Below are positions 9,059 through 20,471 of a stretch of 64,000 nucleotides of DNA, in pieces. A program made the translations under genes and the position numbers. Numbering within the stretch: the stretch's first letter is position 1; the number at the start of each line of letters is the position of its first letter. The notes under the pieces are model-generated. The model was not told the DNA's origin and made no database searches. It saw nothing but the letters and a program-made list of their open reading frames with translations. Source of the stretch: Pseudotabrizicola formosa (GTDB lineage Bacteria > Pseudomonadota > Alphaproteobacteria > Rhodobacterales > Rhodobacteraceae); contig NZ_PJOM01000006.1 in assembly GCF_002900965.1 (NCBI RefSeq), positions 1 through 64,000 on the forward strand. The letters are read 5' to 3'.

Positions 9059-9896
9059 CTGGCCGTTTCACATCAGCGCCCGGACCCTGACCGGGATGGA
9101 CGGTGGCGATCACCCGTTCGCAATAGCTGGCAAGCTCTTTGCGGCCGGGAAAAGCATCAACCGGCACGGCTGGGTGGAAGACCACTTCGACACGGCCCTG
9201 CCTGCGCGCTGACAGGACCGCGACCAGATGCCCGGCAAAGGTCATATCGCCCCACCAGCCATAGAACCTCGCATCTTGCCCCTCGGGCGCGTGATAAACC
9301 AGGGTGACCGGCTGAATATGCATCTCTGAGTCAAGACCATGCGTGAAGAATGCCGCAAACAGTGTTGATTTGAATGGTAAAACCCGAATACTGTCTGTCG
9401 ATGTGCCTTCGGGAAAGAACACCAGCCGATGGCCCGCGCGCAACCTGTCCTCGAACAGTTGTTGCTGGCGCTTGGCCTCGGTCCCCTTGCGGGAGATGAA
9501 AACCGTTCCGGTGGCACGCGCCAGCCAGCCAATGCCCGCCCAACCCGACACTTCGGACTTGGCCACAAAATACATCGTTGCACAGGCGTTCAGGGCAAAG
9601 ATATCCAGCCACGAGCCATGATTGGCCACCATGGCACCACGGTGGGGCATCGGCCGGCCCTGCATCGTCAGCCCGATGCCCATGATCGCCATGGCCGCCC
9701 GGCAGACGCCCTGGGTAACCCGGGGAGTCCAGGGCCGGCGGGCGCCGAACAGCGGTCTTTCGACACCGCGCAGCAAAAGCAAGACCAGCAGCCCGCCATA
9801 GGTGACCACGCCCAGAGCGGCGGCACGCAGGCCAAAGCGCAACCAGCCAAGCGGCGTAACGGACGATCGGGGTGGCGGTTCGGCAGACCAGTTCAC
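9030..9896 (-). CDS. olsA: Lyso-ornithine lipid O-acyltransferase OlsA
   Basis: The 288-residue protein is a PlsC-type acyltransferase. It has an N-terminal membrane segment, the catalytic NHGSWLD block (NHxxxxD) and the acceptor-binding FPEGTS motif. Placed directly after olsB with an ATGA overlap, it most likely acylates lyso-ornithine lipid to ornithine lipid at the inner membrane, giving a phosphorus-free polar lipid. A general lysophosphatidic acid acyltransferase is the alternative on sequence alone; the operon context favours OlsA. Confidence 0.88.
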   Translation of the reverse strand: MNWSAEPPPRSSVTPLGWLRFGLRAAALGVVTYGGLLVLLLLRGVERPLFGARRPWTPRVTQGVCRAAMAIMGIGLTMQGRPMPHRGAMVANHGSWLDIFALNACATMYFVAKSEVSGWAGIGWLARATGTVFISRKGTEAKRQQQLFEDRLRAGHRLVFFPEGTSTDSIRVLPFKSTLFAAFFTHGLDSEMHIQPVTLVYHAPEGQDARFYGWWGDMTFAGHLVAVLSARRQGRVEVVFHPAVPVDAFPGRKELASYCERVIATVHPGQGPGADVKRPVNPAGRAGP

Positions 9897-10678
9897 CCGG
9901 CTTCCCCCTTGCGCGTGTAGAACTGCTTGTGCTTGGCGCTCATGTTGTCGGTGTCCATCACCAGACAGACATCCGTCGTGTTGAAGGCATGATCGACAAA
10001 GACGCCCTCACCGACAAATCCACCCAGGCGCAGATAGGCCTTGATCAGCGCGGGCGTCGCTGCAAGTGCTGCGCGCCGGTCAATGGCTCCGGCGGGCAGC
10101 AGGCAGGGCTGCGCATCCGCCCCATGCGCCCGCACCCGCAGCGCAGGCGGTGCAAGATGGGTGTGGTGCAGATAGGACAAGGGGGTGGCCAACCGGGCAA
10201 GATCCGTGCCCGGAAAGCTTGCAGACCCGAACAGGATGTCGATCTCGCGCTCGATCACATAGCGGGCCAGCGCATTCCACAGGTAAAACATCCCCGTACC
10301 ACCCCGGTGATCGGCATGGATGCATGAGCGTCCCAACTCCAGCAGCTTGCGGCCCGAAGTCTTGAGCCGGGTCAGGTCGAATTCGCTCTCGGAATAAAAC
10401 CGGCCGATCTGCGCCATCCGGTCACAAGGCAGCAGGCGATAGACGCCGACGACATGATCGCCCGCGTCAGCATCGGCCATGCGGTCCACCAGCACAAGAT
10501 GATCAAAGACCGAGTCGAACTCGTCCCGCTCTGATTGCGCCGCATGGTCGACCCCCGGCCCATCGGCCCCCAGTTCCTCGACAAACACCCGGTATCGCAA
10601 CCGAAGCGCCGATGCGATATCGGCCGCCTGCGTTGCCAGACGCACCTCATAGCGATCTTCCAGCTGTCTTTTCGTCAC
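9893..10678 (-). CDS. olsB: Ornithine-acyl-ACP N-acyltransferase OlsB
   Basis: The 261-residue GNAT-fold protein matches OlsB, which transfers a 3-hydroxyacyl group from ACP to the alpha-amino group of ornithine to make lyso-ornithine lipid. Typical blocks are LRYRVFVEELG near the N-terminus, FDHLVLVDR, and the ELGRSCIHADHRGG segment that carries the acyl-donor site. It is the first gene of the olsB-olsA operon. A perfect TTAA-N7-TTAA motif lies 22 bases upstream of its ATG. Confidence 0.9.
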   Translation of the reverse strand: MTKRQLEDRYEVRLATQAADIASALRLRYRVFVEELGADGPGVDHAAQSERDEFDSVFDHLVLVDRMADADAGDHVVGVYRLLPCDRMAQIGRFYSESEFDLTRLKTSGRKLLELGRSCIHADHRGGTGMFYLWNALARYVIEREIDILFGSASFPGTDLARLATPLSYLHHTHLAPPALRVRAHGADAQPCLLPAGAIDRRAALAATPALIKAYLRLGGFVGEGVFVDHAFNTTDVCLVMDTDNMSAKHKQFYTRKGEAG

Positions 10679-10700
10679 AGCACCGTCTCCCGCTGTGGCC

Positions 10701-10715
10701 TTAACCTCTGGTTAA
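10701..10715. promoter_or_regulatory. Candidate CtrA-binding site
   Basis: The sequence TTAACCTCTGGTTAA is an exact TTAA-N7-TTAA, the consensus of the alphaproteobacterial response regulator CtrA, and is also an inverted repeat. It sits between olsB and the DUF3553 gene, 22 bases before the olsB start. No binding has been shown; chance occurrence in 64 kb is possible, although the motif is rare at this GC content. Confidence 0.4.
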
Positions 10716-10822
10716 TAAAGATGGCGATAAAACCAGATGAGGGGCAAGACAATGGCCATGGACAAGACGCCACGTCTTGGCTGATCCTTGCCATAAGGTG
10801 AGGCTGGCCCGGTCTCATGTTC

Positions 10823-10996
10823 CTAAACGCCGAACACCGGCACAAGTTCGATCTGGCGACCATCTATCACCACCTTGCCTGCATGTTCAAAATTCACCGT
10901 GATGCGCCCGCCGATGTTTGACTGCACTTGTCCCACCCCCCAGTCCGCCCGCTCTGGATGACGCACCATCATGCCCGGTTCCAGAATTGCATTCAT
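10823..10996 (-). CDS. Small DUF3553 protein
   Basis: A 57-residue reading frame begins MNAILEPGMMVRHPERADW and ends VPVFGV. The pattern, a short beta-rich barrel-like segment GWGVGQVQS...GRITVNFEHAGK, matches the small DUF3553 family known from Rhodobacterales, which resembles the CarD/TRCF-interaction tudor-like fold. Its role is unknown. It is divergent from chpT with only 32 bases between the starts, an arrangement I recall as frequent in this group. Confidence 0.8.
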   Translation of the reverse strand: MNAILEPGMMVRHPERADWGVGQVQSNIGGRITVNFEHAGKVVIDGRQIELVPVFGV

Positions 10997-11028
10997 CCTT
11001 CACTCCCTTTTCCATCAGGATTTTGCCG

Positions 11029-11628
11029 ATGTCTGACAAACCTGATCTGAGCGCCCTGTTGGGCTCGCGCATTTGCCACGACCTTATCAGCCCGATCGGT
11101 GCCATCAGCAATGGGGTAGAGCTGTTGATGATGGATGGCAAAAGCAGCAGCCCCGAGCTGACGCTGATTGTGGACTCTGTTGCCAACGCGACCGCCCGGA
11201 TCCGGTTTTTCCGCGTCGCCTTCGGTGCGCCCGGTGCAAGCGAACATCGCATCGCCCGCGCCGAAGTCGTGAACATCCTTGGCGACCTGACCCGCGGCTC
11301 CCGGCTGAGCATGGATTGGCAGTCCATGAATGACCTGTCGCGCCGCGAGGTGAAGCTGGCATTCCTGGCCATCCTGTGTCTGGAAAGTGCGATGCCCCAT
11401 GGCGGTACCTTGCTGATCGAACGGGGCGAGACGCGCTGGACCCTGCGCGGCGAAGCGGCGCGCCTGCGGATCGACCCCGACCTGTGGGAGCTGTTGTCCA
11501 ATCCGGCGGCTCAGGTTGATATCGGCCCGGCTCAGGTGCATTTTGCCCTGATGCGCGATGAAGTCGCCCGCCAGCACCGCCGCCTCTCGGTGGAGGTCAG
11601 CGATAGCGTGGTACGCCTGTCCTATTGA
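11029..11628 (+). CDS. chpT: Histidine phosphotransferase ChpT
   Basis: The 199-residue protein matches ChpT, a pseudo-histidine-kinase that relays phosphate from CckA to CtrA and CpdR in the alphaproteobacterial phosphorelay. The phosphorylated histidine lies in RICHDLISPIGAISNG near residue 17, followed by a four-helix dimerisation region and a degenerate kinase-like C-terminal domain without an ATP site. The ATG at 11029 (MSDKPDLS) follows an AGGA sequence. The neighbouring TTAA-N7-TTAA motif would fit regulation by its own pathway. Confidence 0.9.
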   Translation: MSDKPDLSALLGSRICHDLISPIGAISNGVELLMMDGKSSSPELTLIVDSVANATARIRFFRVAFGAPGASEHRIARAEVVNILGDLTRGSRLSMDWQSMNDLSRREVKLAFLAILCLESAMPHGGTLLIERGETRWTLRGEAARLRIDPDLWELLSNPAAQVDIGPAQVHFALMRDEVARQHRRLSVEVSDSVVRLSY

Positions 11629-11714
11629 TCGGGGTCGGCGGCAGCGCATGGCGCTGGTCTTGGCTCAACCGCAGGCACGGATGCAATGATCTTGCGGGCT
11701 GATGAGACCGGCCG

Positions 11715-12974
11715 TCAGGCGCGGCAGGTGCCATCCCCCCGCACCAGATACTTGAAGCTGCACAGTTGCTCGGCACCGACCGGGCCCCGCGCATGCATCT
11801 TGCCGGTGGCGATGCCGATCTCTCCGCCCATGCCGAATTCCCCCCCATCCGCGAATTGGGTCGAGGCATTGCGCATCAGGATCGCGCTGTCGAGCCGGGT
11901 CATGAAGCGATCCGCCGTCGCGTCATTCTCGGTCAGGATGCTTTCGGTGTGGCTCGACCCATAGCGCCGGATATGCGCAATCGCGCCATCCACCCCATCG
12001 ACCAACCGGGCCGCGATGATCATGTCCAGAAACTCGCGGCCAAAATCATCGGGGGCGGCCTGCACGGTACCCGGAATGGCCAGCAATGCGCCTTCGGCGC
12101 GCACTTCCACCCCGGCGGCCAGCAGATCCTCGATCAGCACGCCACCATGGCGGTCGTAAAAGGCGCGGTCGATCAACAGGCATTCCGCTGCCCCGCAGAT
12201 GCCCGTCCGCCGGGTTTTCGCGTTCAGCACCACCGCGCGCGCCTTTGCCAGATCGGCCTCACCATCGGCATAGATGTGGCAGATGCCTTCCAGATGCGAA
12301 AACACCGGCACCCGCGCCTCGCGCTGCACCAGCCCCACAAGTCCCTTGCCACCCCGCGGCACGATCACATCAATATAGGCCACCGCCTGCAACATGGCCG
12401 ACACCATCGCGCGGTCGCGGGTGGGGATCAGCTGGATCGCGGCCTCGGGCAGACCGGCGTGGCGCAATCCCGCCGTCATGCACGCATGAATCGCAGTCGA
12501 GGAATTGAAACCTTCGGACCCGCCGCGCAGGATCACCGCATTCCCGGCCTTCAGACACAGCGCCCCGGCATCCGCGGTCACATTCGGGCGGGATTCGTAG
12601 ATCACGCCCACCACGCCAAGCGGCGCGGCCACGCGCTGGATGTGCAGGCCGGATGGCATGTCCCATTCCGCCAGCACCCGCCCGACAGGATCGGCTTGCG
12701 CCGCAATCGCACGCAGCCCATCGGCCATGGCGGCGATGCGCGCCTCGTCCAGCCGCAGCCGGTCCATCATCGCGGGCGACAGGCCTTTCTCTGCGCCAAA
12801 TGCCCTATCCAGCGCATTGGCATCGACAATGGCCTGACGCCCGGCCCAGAGCGCGTCAGCCGCAGCTTCAAGGGCTGCCTGCTTGCTACGGGGCGAGGCA
12901 AAGGCCAGTTCTGCCGCCGCATCGCGCGCCGCCGCACCGATCTGCCCCATCAGGTCATTCATCTGCCCGTCCAT
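11715..12974 (-). CDS. proA: Glutamate-5-semialdehyde dehydrogenase (gamma-glutamyl phosphate reductase)
   Basis: The 419-residue protein is ProA, which reduces gamma-glutamyl phosphate with NADPH to glutamate semialdehyde in proline synthesis. Diagnostic segments are [17 protein letters not shown], the [10 protein letters not shown] loop, and the catalytic cysteine in [14 protein letters not shown]. The full family length is present. It follows proB on the same strand; a GC-rich palindromic repeat lies between the two genes. Confidence 0.96.
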   Translation of the reverse strand: MDGQMNDLMGQIGAAARDAAAELAFASPRSKQAALEAAADALWAGRQAIVDANALDRAFGAEKGLSPAMMDRLRLDEARIAAMADGLRAIAAQADPVGRVLAEWDMPSGLHIQRVAAPLGVVGVIYESRPNVTADAGALCLKAGNAVILRGGSEGFNSSTAIHACMTAGLRHAGLPEAAIQLIPTRDRAMVSAMLQAVAYIDVIVPRGGKGLVGLVQREARVPVFSHLEGICHIYADGEADLAKARAVVLNAKTRRTGICGAAECLLIDRAFYDRHGGVLIEDLLAAGVEVRAEGALLAIPGTVQAAPDDFGREFLDMIIAARLVDGVDGAIAHIRRYGSSHTESILTENDATADRFMTRLDSAILMRNASTQFADGGEFGMGGEIGIATGKMHARGPVGAEQLCSFKYLVRGDGTCRA

Positions 12975-12994
12975 TGCGAAAGCCCCATTATCTG

Positions 12995-13040
12995 TTCACA
13001 AATATCCCGGGGGTCCGGGGGCAGAGCCCCCGGGGGTCCC
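12995..13040. repeat. GC-rich palindromic repeat between proB and proA
   Basis: A perfect stem CCGGGGGC-AGA-GCCCCCGG at 13015-13033 is flanked by GGGGGTCC/CCGGGGGTCCCCC sequence and ends in CCCCCGGGATATTTGTG on the minus strand. I recall near-identical palindromes scattered between genes in many Rhodobacterales genomes. It could act as an RNA hairpin shielding or attenuating the proB-proA message. Confidence 0.6.
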
Positions 13041-13043
13041 CCC

Positions 13044-15214
<2,171 letters not shown>

Positions 15215-15303
15215 TCAGACGCAGTTAAGCCTTGCGATACAGGATCGGGGGCCACACCTCAAGCGCGCGTGGTTTACTGGCCCAAAGCAAGCAGAAGTGG
15301 CAC

Positions 15304-15837
15304 TCACTCCACCGGACCAGACGGTCGGCCATGCCGGGCCAGAAAGCTCTGCCGCGGCAGGACCAGATCGACATGATCCATATCCTGCCCCAAAGGACGA
15401 CAGAACTTCCTGCTCCGGCCCGCTTCTGCAAAGCCAAGCTTTTGCAAAACCCTGGCTGAGGGCAGGTTGCCGACGAAATAGCCCGAGGTGACCGGCCCCC
15501 GATAGAACTGGAACACCGCGCCCAGCAGCGCCACCGCCGCCTCTTGCGCATAGCCGCGGCCTTGCGCGTGGCGGGAAATCCAAAAGCCAAGCTCTGCGCC
15601 GCCACCGATCAACCCCGCGAAGCCCTGATCATCATGGATCGAAAACGTCTCCCCCTCCGGCGCGGTTGCGACATAGGTTTTAAAGTCTTCGGCAGGATAG
15701 GGATAGGGCGTGGTGGCAAGCCAGCTGGCAATCTCGGGATCGTTCAGCCCCGAGATCACGCCAGCCTCGTCGGCAAGACAGAGCGGCCGCAACCGCAGCC
15801 GCGCCGTCTGTAGCCAGATGCCCGCCGCCTGCCCCAT
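15304..15837 (-). CDS. GNAT N-acetyltransferase (RimJ/RimL-like)
   Basis: The 177-residue protein has the GNAT fold of the RimJ/RimL type. LQTARLRLRPL begins the first strand, ELGFWISRHAQGRGYAQEA holds the acetyl-CoA pyrophosphate-binding Q/RxxGxG/A loop, and LPSARVLQKLGF is the usual C-terminal helix. The target, a protein or small-molecule amine, is unknown. It lies between rpmA and obgE, directly after a second GNAT gene, and the pair probably arose by duplication. Confidence 0.82.
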   Translation of the reverse strand: MGQAAGIWLQTARLRLRPLCLADEAGVISGLNDPEIASWLATTPYPYPAEDFKTYVATAPEGETFSIHDDQGFAGLIGGGAELGFWISRHAQGRGYAQEAAVALLGAVFQFYRGPVTSGYFVGNLPSARVLQKLGFAEAGRSRKFCRPLGQDMDHVDLVLPRQSFLARHGRPSGPVE

Positions 15838-15841
15838 CCTG

Positions 15842-16405
15842 TCATCCCAGCTTGCGGATATAGGTCCAGGTCGGAACCCGCGCCCCACGTGCCACGCTAA
15901 AGGTTTCCGCATCCCCCAGATACTGAAAGCCGGCGTTGGTCAGCACGCGGGCAGAGCCGGGATTGTCCTGAAAGACCTCGGCGAACATGGCCCGGTTGGC
16001 CTGCGGATTGGCATCCACCAGCGCCTGTACGGCGGCAGAGGCAATCCCAAGGTTCCAGAACGCCGGCGCGACCCAATAGCCGACCTCGGACTGGTCACGG
16101 TTGTATTTCTCGACATCCATGCGCTTGAGGCTGATCACGCCCAGAACTTCGGGCAAGGACGACTGGCTGCCATCCATGACCCAGATGTCTTCATCTGCCG
16201 GGCGCTTGATGGCGCGCGTCACAAAACCCTCAGCCGCGCCGGGCGGCAGCGGGTGCGGGATGGAATGCGTCGCCTCTGCCACGCGACGGTCGCCGGCATA
16301 CATCGCAAAAAGACCGGCATCCGACTTGCGCACCGGGCGCAGAATAAAGCGGCCCGCGTCTATCACGGGCTGTGCCGCCGCAGCGTCAACAACGTCTAGT
16401 GTCAT
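15842..16405 (-). CDS. GNAT N-acetyltransferase (RimJ/RimL-like), second copy
   Basis: The 187-residue protein shares the RimJ/RimL GNAT pattern with its downstream neighbour: DAGRFILRPV, VGYWVAPAFWNLGIASAA (acetyl-CoA loop) and NPGSARVLTNAGFQYLG. The ATG at 16405 is chosen because the sequence further upstream looks non-coding and a GGAGGG ribosome-binding site is adjacent. Only four bases separate its stop from the next start, so the two are cotranscribed. Confidence 0.82.
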   Translation of the reverse strand: MTLDVVDAAAAQPVIDAGRFILRPVRKSDAGLFAMYAGDRRVAEATHSIPHPLPPGAAEGFVTRAIKRPADEDIWVMDGSQSSLPEVLGVISLKRMDVEKYNRDQSEVGYWVAPAFWNLGIASAAVQALVDANPQANRAMFAEVFQDNPGSARVLTNAGFQYLGDAETFSVARGARVPTWTYIRKLG

Positions 16406-16582
16406 GGCTTCCCTCCTTTGAAGCGCATGAAGGGCCCACCTGGCCCCGCAAGAACAATCAATCCTCCACACCGCCCTCCGTGCCGGAAGACAGTGCATAC
16501 ACCCGCAGCCACCCTGTCAAAGCCTCATGGCAGAACAATGAATGTCCGCGTGCAAATCCCGGAAAAGTCGCGGAAAATGCGA

Positions 16583-16615
16583 AAAGGGACCGGCCCTTCG
16601 GCCGATCCCCCTTTT
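16583..16615 (-). terminator. Terminator or attenuator after rpmA
   Basis: On the minus strand GGGATCGGCC-GAAG-GGCCGGTCCC forms a nearly perfect 10-bp stem followed by TTTTC, about 25 bases after the rpmA stop. It may end the L21/L27 message or reduce read-through into the GNAT-obgE genes. Confidence 0.6.
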
Positions 16616-16639
16616 ACATGTCTGATGTAAAAGTCCGGC

Positions 16640-16909
16640 TTATTCGGCTGCCTCTTGGGCTGGCAGGACGGAAATGAAGGTACGGCCCTTCATGCCCTTC
16701 TTGAAGGTCACCTTGCCCTCGACGGTGGCGAACAGGGTGTGATCCACGCCCATGCCAACGCCTTCACCGGGGAACCAGGTGGTTCCGCGCTGACGCACGA
16801 TGATGTTGCCCGGAATGGCCAGCTGACCGCCAAACAGTTTGACGCCCAGACGACGGCCCGCAGAGTCGCGGCCGTTGCGGGATGAGCCGCCTGCTTTCTT
16901 GTGTGCCAT
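16640..16909 (-). CDS. rpmA: 50S ribosomal protein L27
   Basis: The 89-residue protein is bL27, starting [16 protein letters not shown], whose N-terminal tail reaches the peptidyl transferase centre. The conserved [10 protein letters not shown] and GVDHTLFA segments are present. The N-terminus begins directly with the mature MAHKK sequence and has no Firmicutes-type cleavable extension. It follows rplU by 13 bases. Confidence 0.97.
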   Translation of the reverse strand: MAHKKAGGSSRNGRDSAGRRLGVKLFGGQLAIPGNIIVRQRGTTWFPGEGVGMGVDHTLFATVEGKVTFKKGMKGRTFISVLPAQEAAE

Positions 16910-16922
16910 GGGGGATTACTCC

Positions 16923-17378
16923 TTATTCAGCAGCAGCTTCGGCGGCTTTTTTGGCGCGCTTTGGCTTGGCGGGGGCTTCGGCTGCCGGAGCGGCTTCGGC
17001 GTTATGAGCGGCGCGGCGTGCATCGGCGGTGCCGGTGGCGGCAGCGACGCCCGACTTGTCGGCACCCGAGGCCAGGACCTCGGTCACACGAACCAGCGTC
17101 AGGTGCTGGCGATGGCCCTTGGTGCGCTGCGACGAATGTTTCCGGCGGCGCTTCACGAAGTGAATGACCTTGTCGCCCTTGATCTGCGCGATCACTTCGG
17201 CCTGAACCGCAGCGCCGGCCACAAAGGGGACACCAACGGTCACGGACTCGCCGCCGACCATCAGGATATCGTTGAACTGGATCTTGTCACCAGCATTGGC
17301 GGCCAGCTTTTCAATGCGCAGAACGTCACCCGCCTGCACCTTGTATTGCTTGCCACCGGTCTTGAGGACCGCGAACAT
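16923..17378 (-). CDS. rplU: 50S ribosomal protein L21 with C-terminal extension
   Basis: Residues 1-103 are a normal bL21 (MFAVLKTGGKQYKV at the start, KRRRKHSSQRTKGHRQHLT near residue 80). The remaining ~48 residues form an alanine, lysine and proline-rich low-complexity tail absent from E. coli L21. Such tails are common in alphaproteobacterial L21. The roughly 200 bases upstream hold no gene and would contain the operon promoter and leader. Confidence 0.96.
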   Translation of the reverse strand: MFAVLKTGGKQYKVQAGDVLRIEKLAANAGDKIQFNDILMVGGESVTVGVPFVAGAAVQAEVIAQIKGDKVIHFVKRRRKHSSQRTKGHRQHLTLVRVTEVLASGADKSGVAAATGTADARRAAHNAEAAPAAEAPAKPKRAKKAAEAAAE

Positions 17379-17585
17379 GGGTCTTTCCTTTTCATTACCC
17401 GCGTCCTGCGGCTCCCGTCAGCGGGAATTTGTGGGGCAAGCCCCGCCTTCGGACAGCGCGCCCCCTTCGGGACGTCATTGCAAATATAGACCCGGCCAAG
17501 AGTCGCATCTTTGCCGGGATGCGGGCTTATCGGGGGAATCTCAATCGAAGTCAAGCGTCAGCACCGGGCCACCCGCCTGGCGCGA

Positions 17586-18482
17586 TCAGATATCCTCGCC
17601 CTGCATCTGGCTGGAGACAGCCCGGCCCAGATCGTAGGAGATCTGCGTGAACACGACGTCATAGGCGGCAAACAAGGCTGCGTTCAGCTTTCGGCCGGCC
17701 TGGGTGGCAGAAAACGCAATATAAGCCTCCAGCTCCTCGCCCGACAGCGGCTGATAGGCCAGCGACAGGAAGGGAAACAGCCAATCCGTGGTTTCGGCGC
17801 GGACATCCGGTTCCTGGCCCCAGACATCGGCAAGCATCTGCTCTTCGGTCATCTCCTGCGGGAAGGCCCCGCTTTCAGACATGCCGCGATAAAAAGCCAG
17901 ATTGGCATTCATCGCACCCATGACATTCGATTCGATCAGGTCATTCGTCTCGACAAAGCGGGTCAGCGCATCGACGCGGGCGCCCCCCTCGGCCCGCAGA
18001 TCTTCCCAGGCGAGTTTCGCCGCATCCTCGACATCTTCATCCATCAGCGCCCGGCGCGCCTCAACTTCCAGCCGCAGCACGGTCTGGCCAAGATCGGAGC
18101 CGAAAAACTCCTCGATCTGGTCCAGATCAGCCCCGGCCCCGGCCAGGCTCTGCTCGAGGGCGGCATCAAACCGGCTGCGCATCGTGGCGGAGTCGTAAAT
18201 CAGCGCCACCACCGCATCCCATTGGGCGCCCGCCTTGTCGGGAAACATCTCGGTGGCAAGCGTCTGCCCGTATTTCAGCCCCTCGTCGCGCATCACGGCC
18301 ATGACATCGGCCATCATCAATGTATCGGTCAAGGCCGAGACCCGCGCCCCACCAATCGCAGGGGCCTCCTGCCCCAGCGAAACCTGGGCCCGCGCGGCGC
18401 CTGTGGCAACCGGCGCGAGGGCCAGTCCCAGCCCCAAGGCGACGGAAAGTCCAAGCGAGGCAAAGGCGAATGGCGCAGACAT
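17586..18482 (-). CDS. DUF2059 domain periplasmic protein
   Basis: The 298-residue protein starts with a cleavable signal peptide (a hydrophobic run followed by ARAQVS), so it is probably periplasmic. It contains DUF2059-like helical segments, one around residues 230-285 with the LSGEELEAYIAFSATQAGRKL pattern in pieces. The function is unknown. The ATG at 18482 is used because upstream codons read into non-coding sequence. It stands alone, transcribed away from tRNA-Ser. Confidence 0.75.
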   Translation of the reverse strand: MSAPFAFASLGLSVALGLGLALAPVATGAARAQVSLGQEAPAIGGARVSALTDTLMMADVMAVMRDEGLKYGQTLATEMFPDKAGAQWDAVVALIYDSATMRSRFDAALEQSLAGAGADLDQIEEFFGSDLGQTVLRLEVEARRALMDEDVEDAAKLAWEDLRAEGGARVDALTRFVETNDLIESNVMGAMNANLAFYRGMSESGAFPQEMTEEQMLADVWGQEPDVRAETTDWLFPFLSLAYQPLSGEELEAYIAFSATQAGRKLNAALFAAYDVVFTQISYDLGRAVSSQMQGEDI

Positions 18483-18665
18483 GGCAGACCTGACATCATG
18501 AGGGGCGGTTCCAAAACAGCTAGTGCTTTCTCGACCGCTTGCCAAGTCAGCCCGCCGCACGCCCGCGTGAACGGCAATGATACGCCGAAACAATTGCACG
18601 AATGGGGGCTTGCAAGCGACCAAAAGGGCGGTTAGGAACCGCCGCACGAAGACCACACCAAATGC

Positions 18666-18755
<90 letters not shown>

Positions 18756-18781
18756 CTTGCCCCCGCGAAAGCGTTCTCCCG

Positions 18782-18803
18782 ATCCGGCTGCGGCCGGATT
18801 TTT
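18782..18803 (+). terminator. Terminator after tRNA-Ser
   Basis: ATCCGGC and GCCGGAT form a 7-bp stem with a short loop, followed by five T residues, 27 bases after the tRNA. From here to 19116 I see no gene. Confidence 0.75.
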
Positions 18804-19116
18804 CCGTTGTTTTCGGGGGTTATGCGGGAGAGGCTGAGCACTGGTCCTTGCGTCACGAGGCCCGGAAGTGTTCTCCAAGAGCCGATATTCTCTAAGGCTG
18901 ACGACTGCCCTCGTTTCGAGGTTCAGCCATAAGTATATGTTTTGAATAGCGGTTTTCGAAACGAACAGCTTTGCTGTTTCGAGTTTTCAACTGCTCTCCG
19001 AACGGAACAGAGACCGAACCAATCGCCGCATGTCGTGAACTCCCGAAGTCTCTGGCGTTGTCTACAGCCGAGATCGTTCGCGAGCCATCCTGAGCCTTCG
19101 CGTCGGCAAGAAAAGT

Positions 19117-19902
19117 TCACTGCGCCGCCGAGACCAGTTGAATCCTCTCGTCCAGTTCGATCACCTTGCCGAACGCACGGTTGATTTCGGTTTGCAACGC
19201 GTCGTCCTCAAGGCTGGCCAGATCGTAAATTTCATTACGGACACGGATGTACTTCGTTGCGCGTCGCATCACGTCTTCCATGCGGCCACGATCGATCTGG
19301 GCGGCTGTGGAAACCCAAGCCTCCGCAATGCTCCGAGCAAGGCGATGTTCGCCCGAGATCGACGCCCGCTCGAAGATCTGAACCATCGCGTCTTCGCTCA
19401 ATTCGCGCACCAGGCCCCACCGGTCGGCGTGACCTTCCCCTCGGTCAAGGCATATTCCGCGCACCCAGAGCCGCTGGAATGCGTTCCTGACGCCACCTTC
19501 GAAACGATGCGACTGCAGATCTGGAAAACGCCACGCCACCACATGGGGGGTCAGTACAACAGCGAGAAACGCCCACATGTCGTCCCTCAAAGCTTCACCC
19601 GAAGCGAGATCATCGCATGTAGAGAGCGTGATTGCGCAGTCTGTGTCGAAACGGCCCCTCGCAGCGACACTGCCGGGTTCGGGAAAGCCATGTCTTGCAG
19701 CCACGTCCTTGATCAACTGGCTTATCCGCCCGGAGGCTTCATAACTGACAGAGCCCCCGCTTGCCGCGAACGAAACGACGGAGGCGTGTTCCTCAATGAT
19801 CGTGAGTGCACCGGCCGAAGTCGGAGCCTTGTCCTTGGCAATTGACAGGATGCGTGACACCCCGAGCTGGTTCAGTCGCGGCAGCAGGCGGACCCGGTTC
19901 AT
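19117..19902 (-). CDS. DUF6339-like protein
   Basis: The 261-residue soluble protein begins MNRVRLLPRLNQLG and looks mostly helical, with a DRWGLVRELSEDAMVQIFER block in the middle. I recognise it, from memory of family patterns, as DUF6339-like. Genes of this kind sit at the end of restriction-type operons with a PD-(D/E)XK protein and a Z1 helicase. Its ATG overlaps the previous stop (ATGA), so it is translationally coupled to the upstream gene. The function is unknown. The reading frame is intact even though the operon upstream is truncated. Confidence 0.5.
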   Translation of the reverse strand: MNRVRLLPRLNQLGVSRILSIAKDKAPTSAGALTIIEEHASVVSFAASGGSVSYEASGRISQLIKDVAARHGFPEPGSVAARGRFDTDCAITLSTCDDLASGEALRDDMWAFLAVVLTPHVVAWRFPDLQSHRFEGGVRNAFQRLWVRGICLDRGEGHADRWGLVRELSEDAMVQIFERASISGEHRLARSIAEAWVSTAAQIDRGRMEDVMRRATKYIRVRNEIYDLASLEDDALQTEINRAFGKVIELDERIQLVSAAQ

Positions 19903-20456
19903 GGTTCCTCTCCAAGTTGTGCCGCCCCCAGCAGCGCCGCCCGGAATCTTCCAGGCGTCGTATCAAGCATCGATCGCACCACTGCGGTCTCCTGCCCTGG
20001 AAATGCACGTTCCAGCCAGATGCGCACCTGGGCCCCGACCGTTCCATCTTCGCAGTGGGCAAGGATCGCATCGCAGTCCTGGACCGCTGTAGCAGCTGCC
20101 ACCATCTGGGACATCACGTCGCCAAGGATTGCCTGGAGGGTGAGCGGATCGCCGTCAACAAATCTGGCCGCCAGTTCTTCGTGCTGGGAGTTGACGTATA
20201 CCCGAACCGATCCGCCGAAATCTGCCTCGAACTGGCCGGGGCGCCAGTGAACGTACCACGGCGCGCTTTCCTGCGGCTGCCCGCGAAATGCCGTCGAGAA
20301 CGGAACAAGCTCGATGGGAAAACGCGAGTCACCGCCATCTTCGAGGAGGATGTCCTTGCGCTGTGCCCAGAGGCGGGCGCCGACGATATTTGGAGAAAAG
20401 GCCGTTCCCGAGTTTGCCGGGACCGCATCGAGGGTTACCGCGCATTCGAGCCGCAA
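19899..20456 (-). CDS. Hypothetical protein coupled to DUF6339 gene
   Basis: The 185-residue reading frame runs from a TTG at 20456 and shows protein-like sequence (SPNIVGARLWAQRKDILL, PWYVHWRPGQFEADFGGS). I do not recognise the family. It is in the same frame as the PD-(D/E)XK fragment before it, separated by one TGA and five codons, so the start is uncertain. It ends in an ATGA overlap with the DUF6339-like gene, marking it as a member of the same operon. Confidence 0.5.
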   Translation of the reverse strand: MRLECAVTLDAVPANSGTAFSPNIVGARLWAQRKDILLEDGGDSRFPIELVPFSTAFRGQPQESAPWYVHWRPGQFEADFGGSVRVYVNSQHEELAARFVDGDPLTLQAILGDVMSQMVAAATAVQDCDAILAHCEDGTVGAQVRIWLERAFPGQETAVVRSMLDTTPGRFRAALLGAAQLGEEP

Positions 20457-20471
20457 TCGCGAGGAGGCTCT

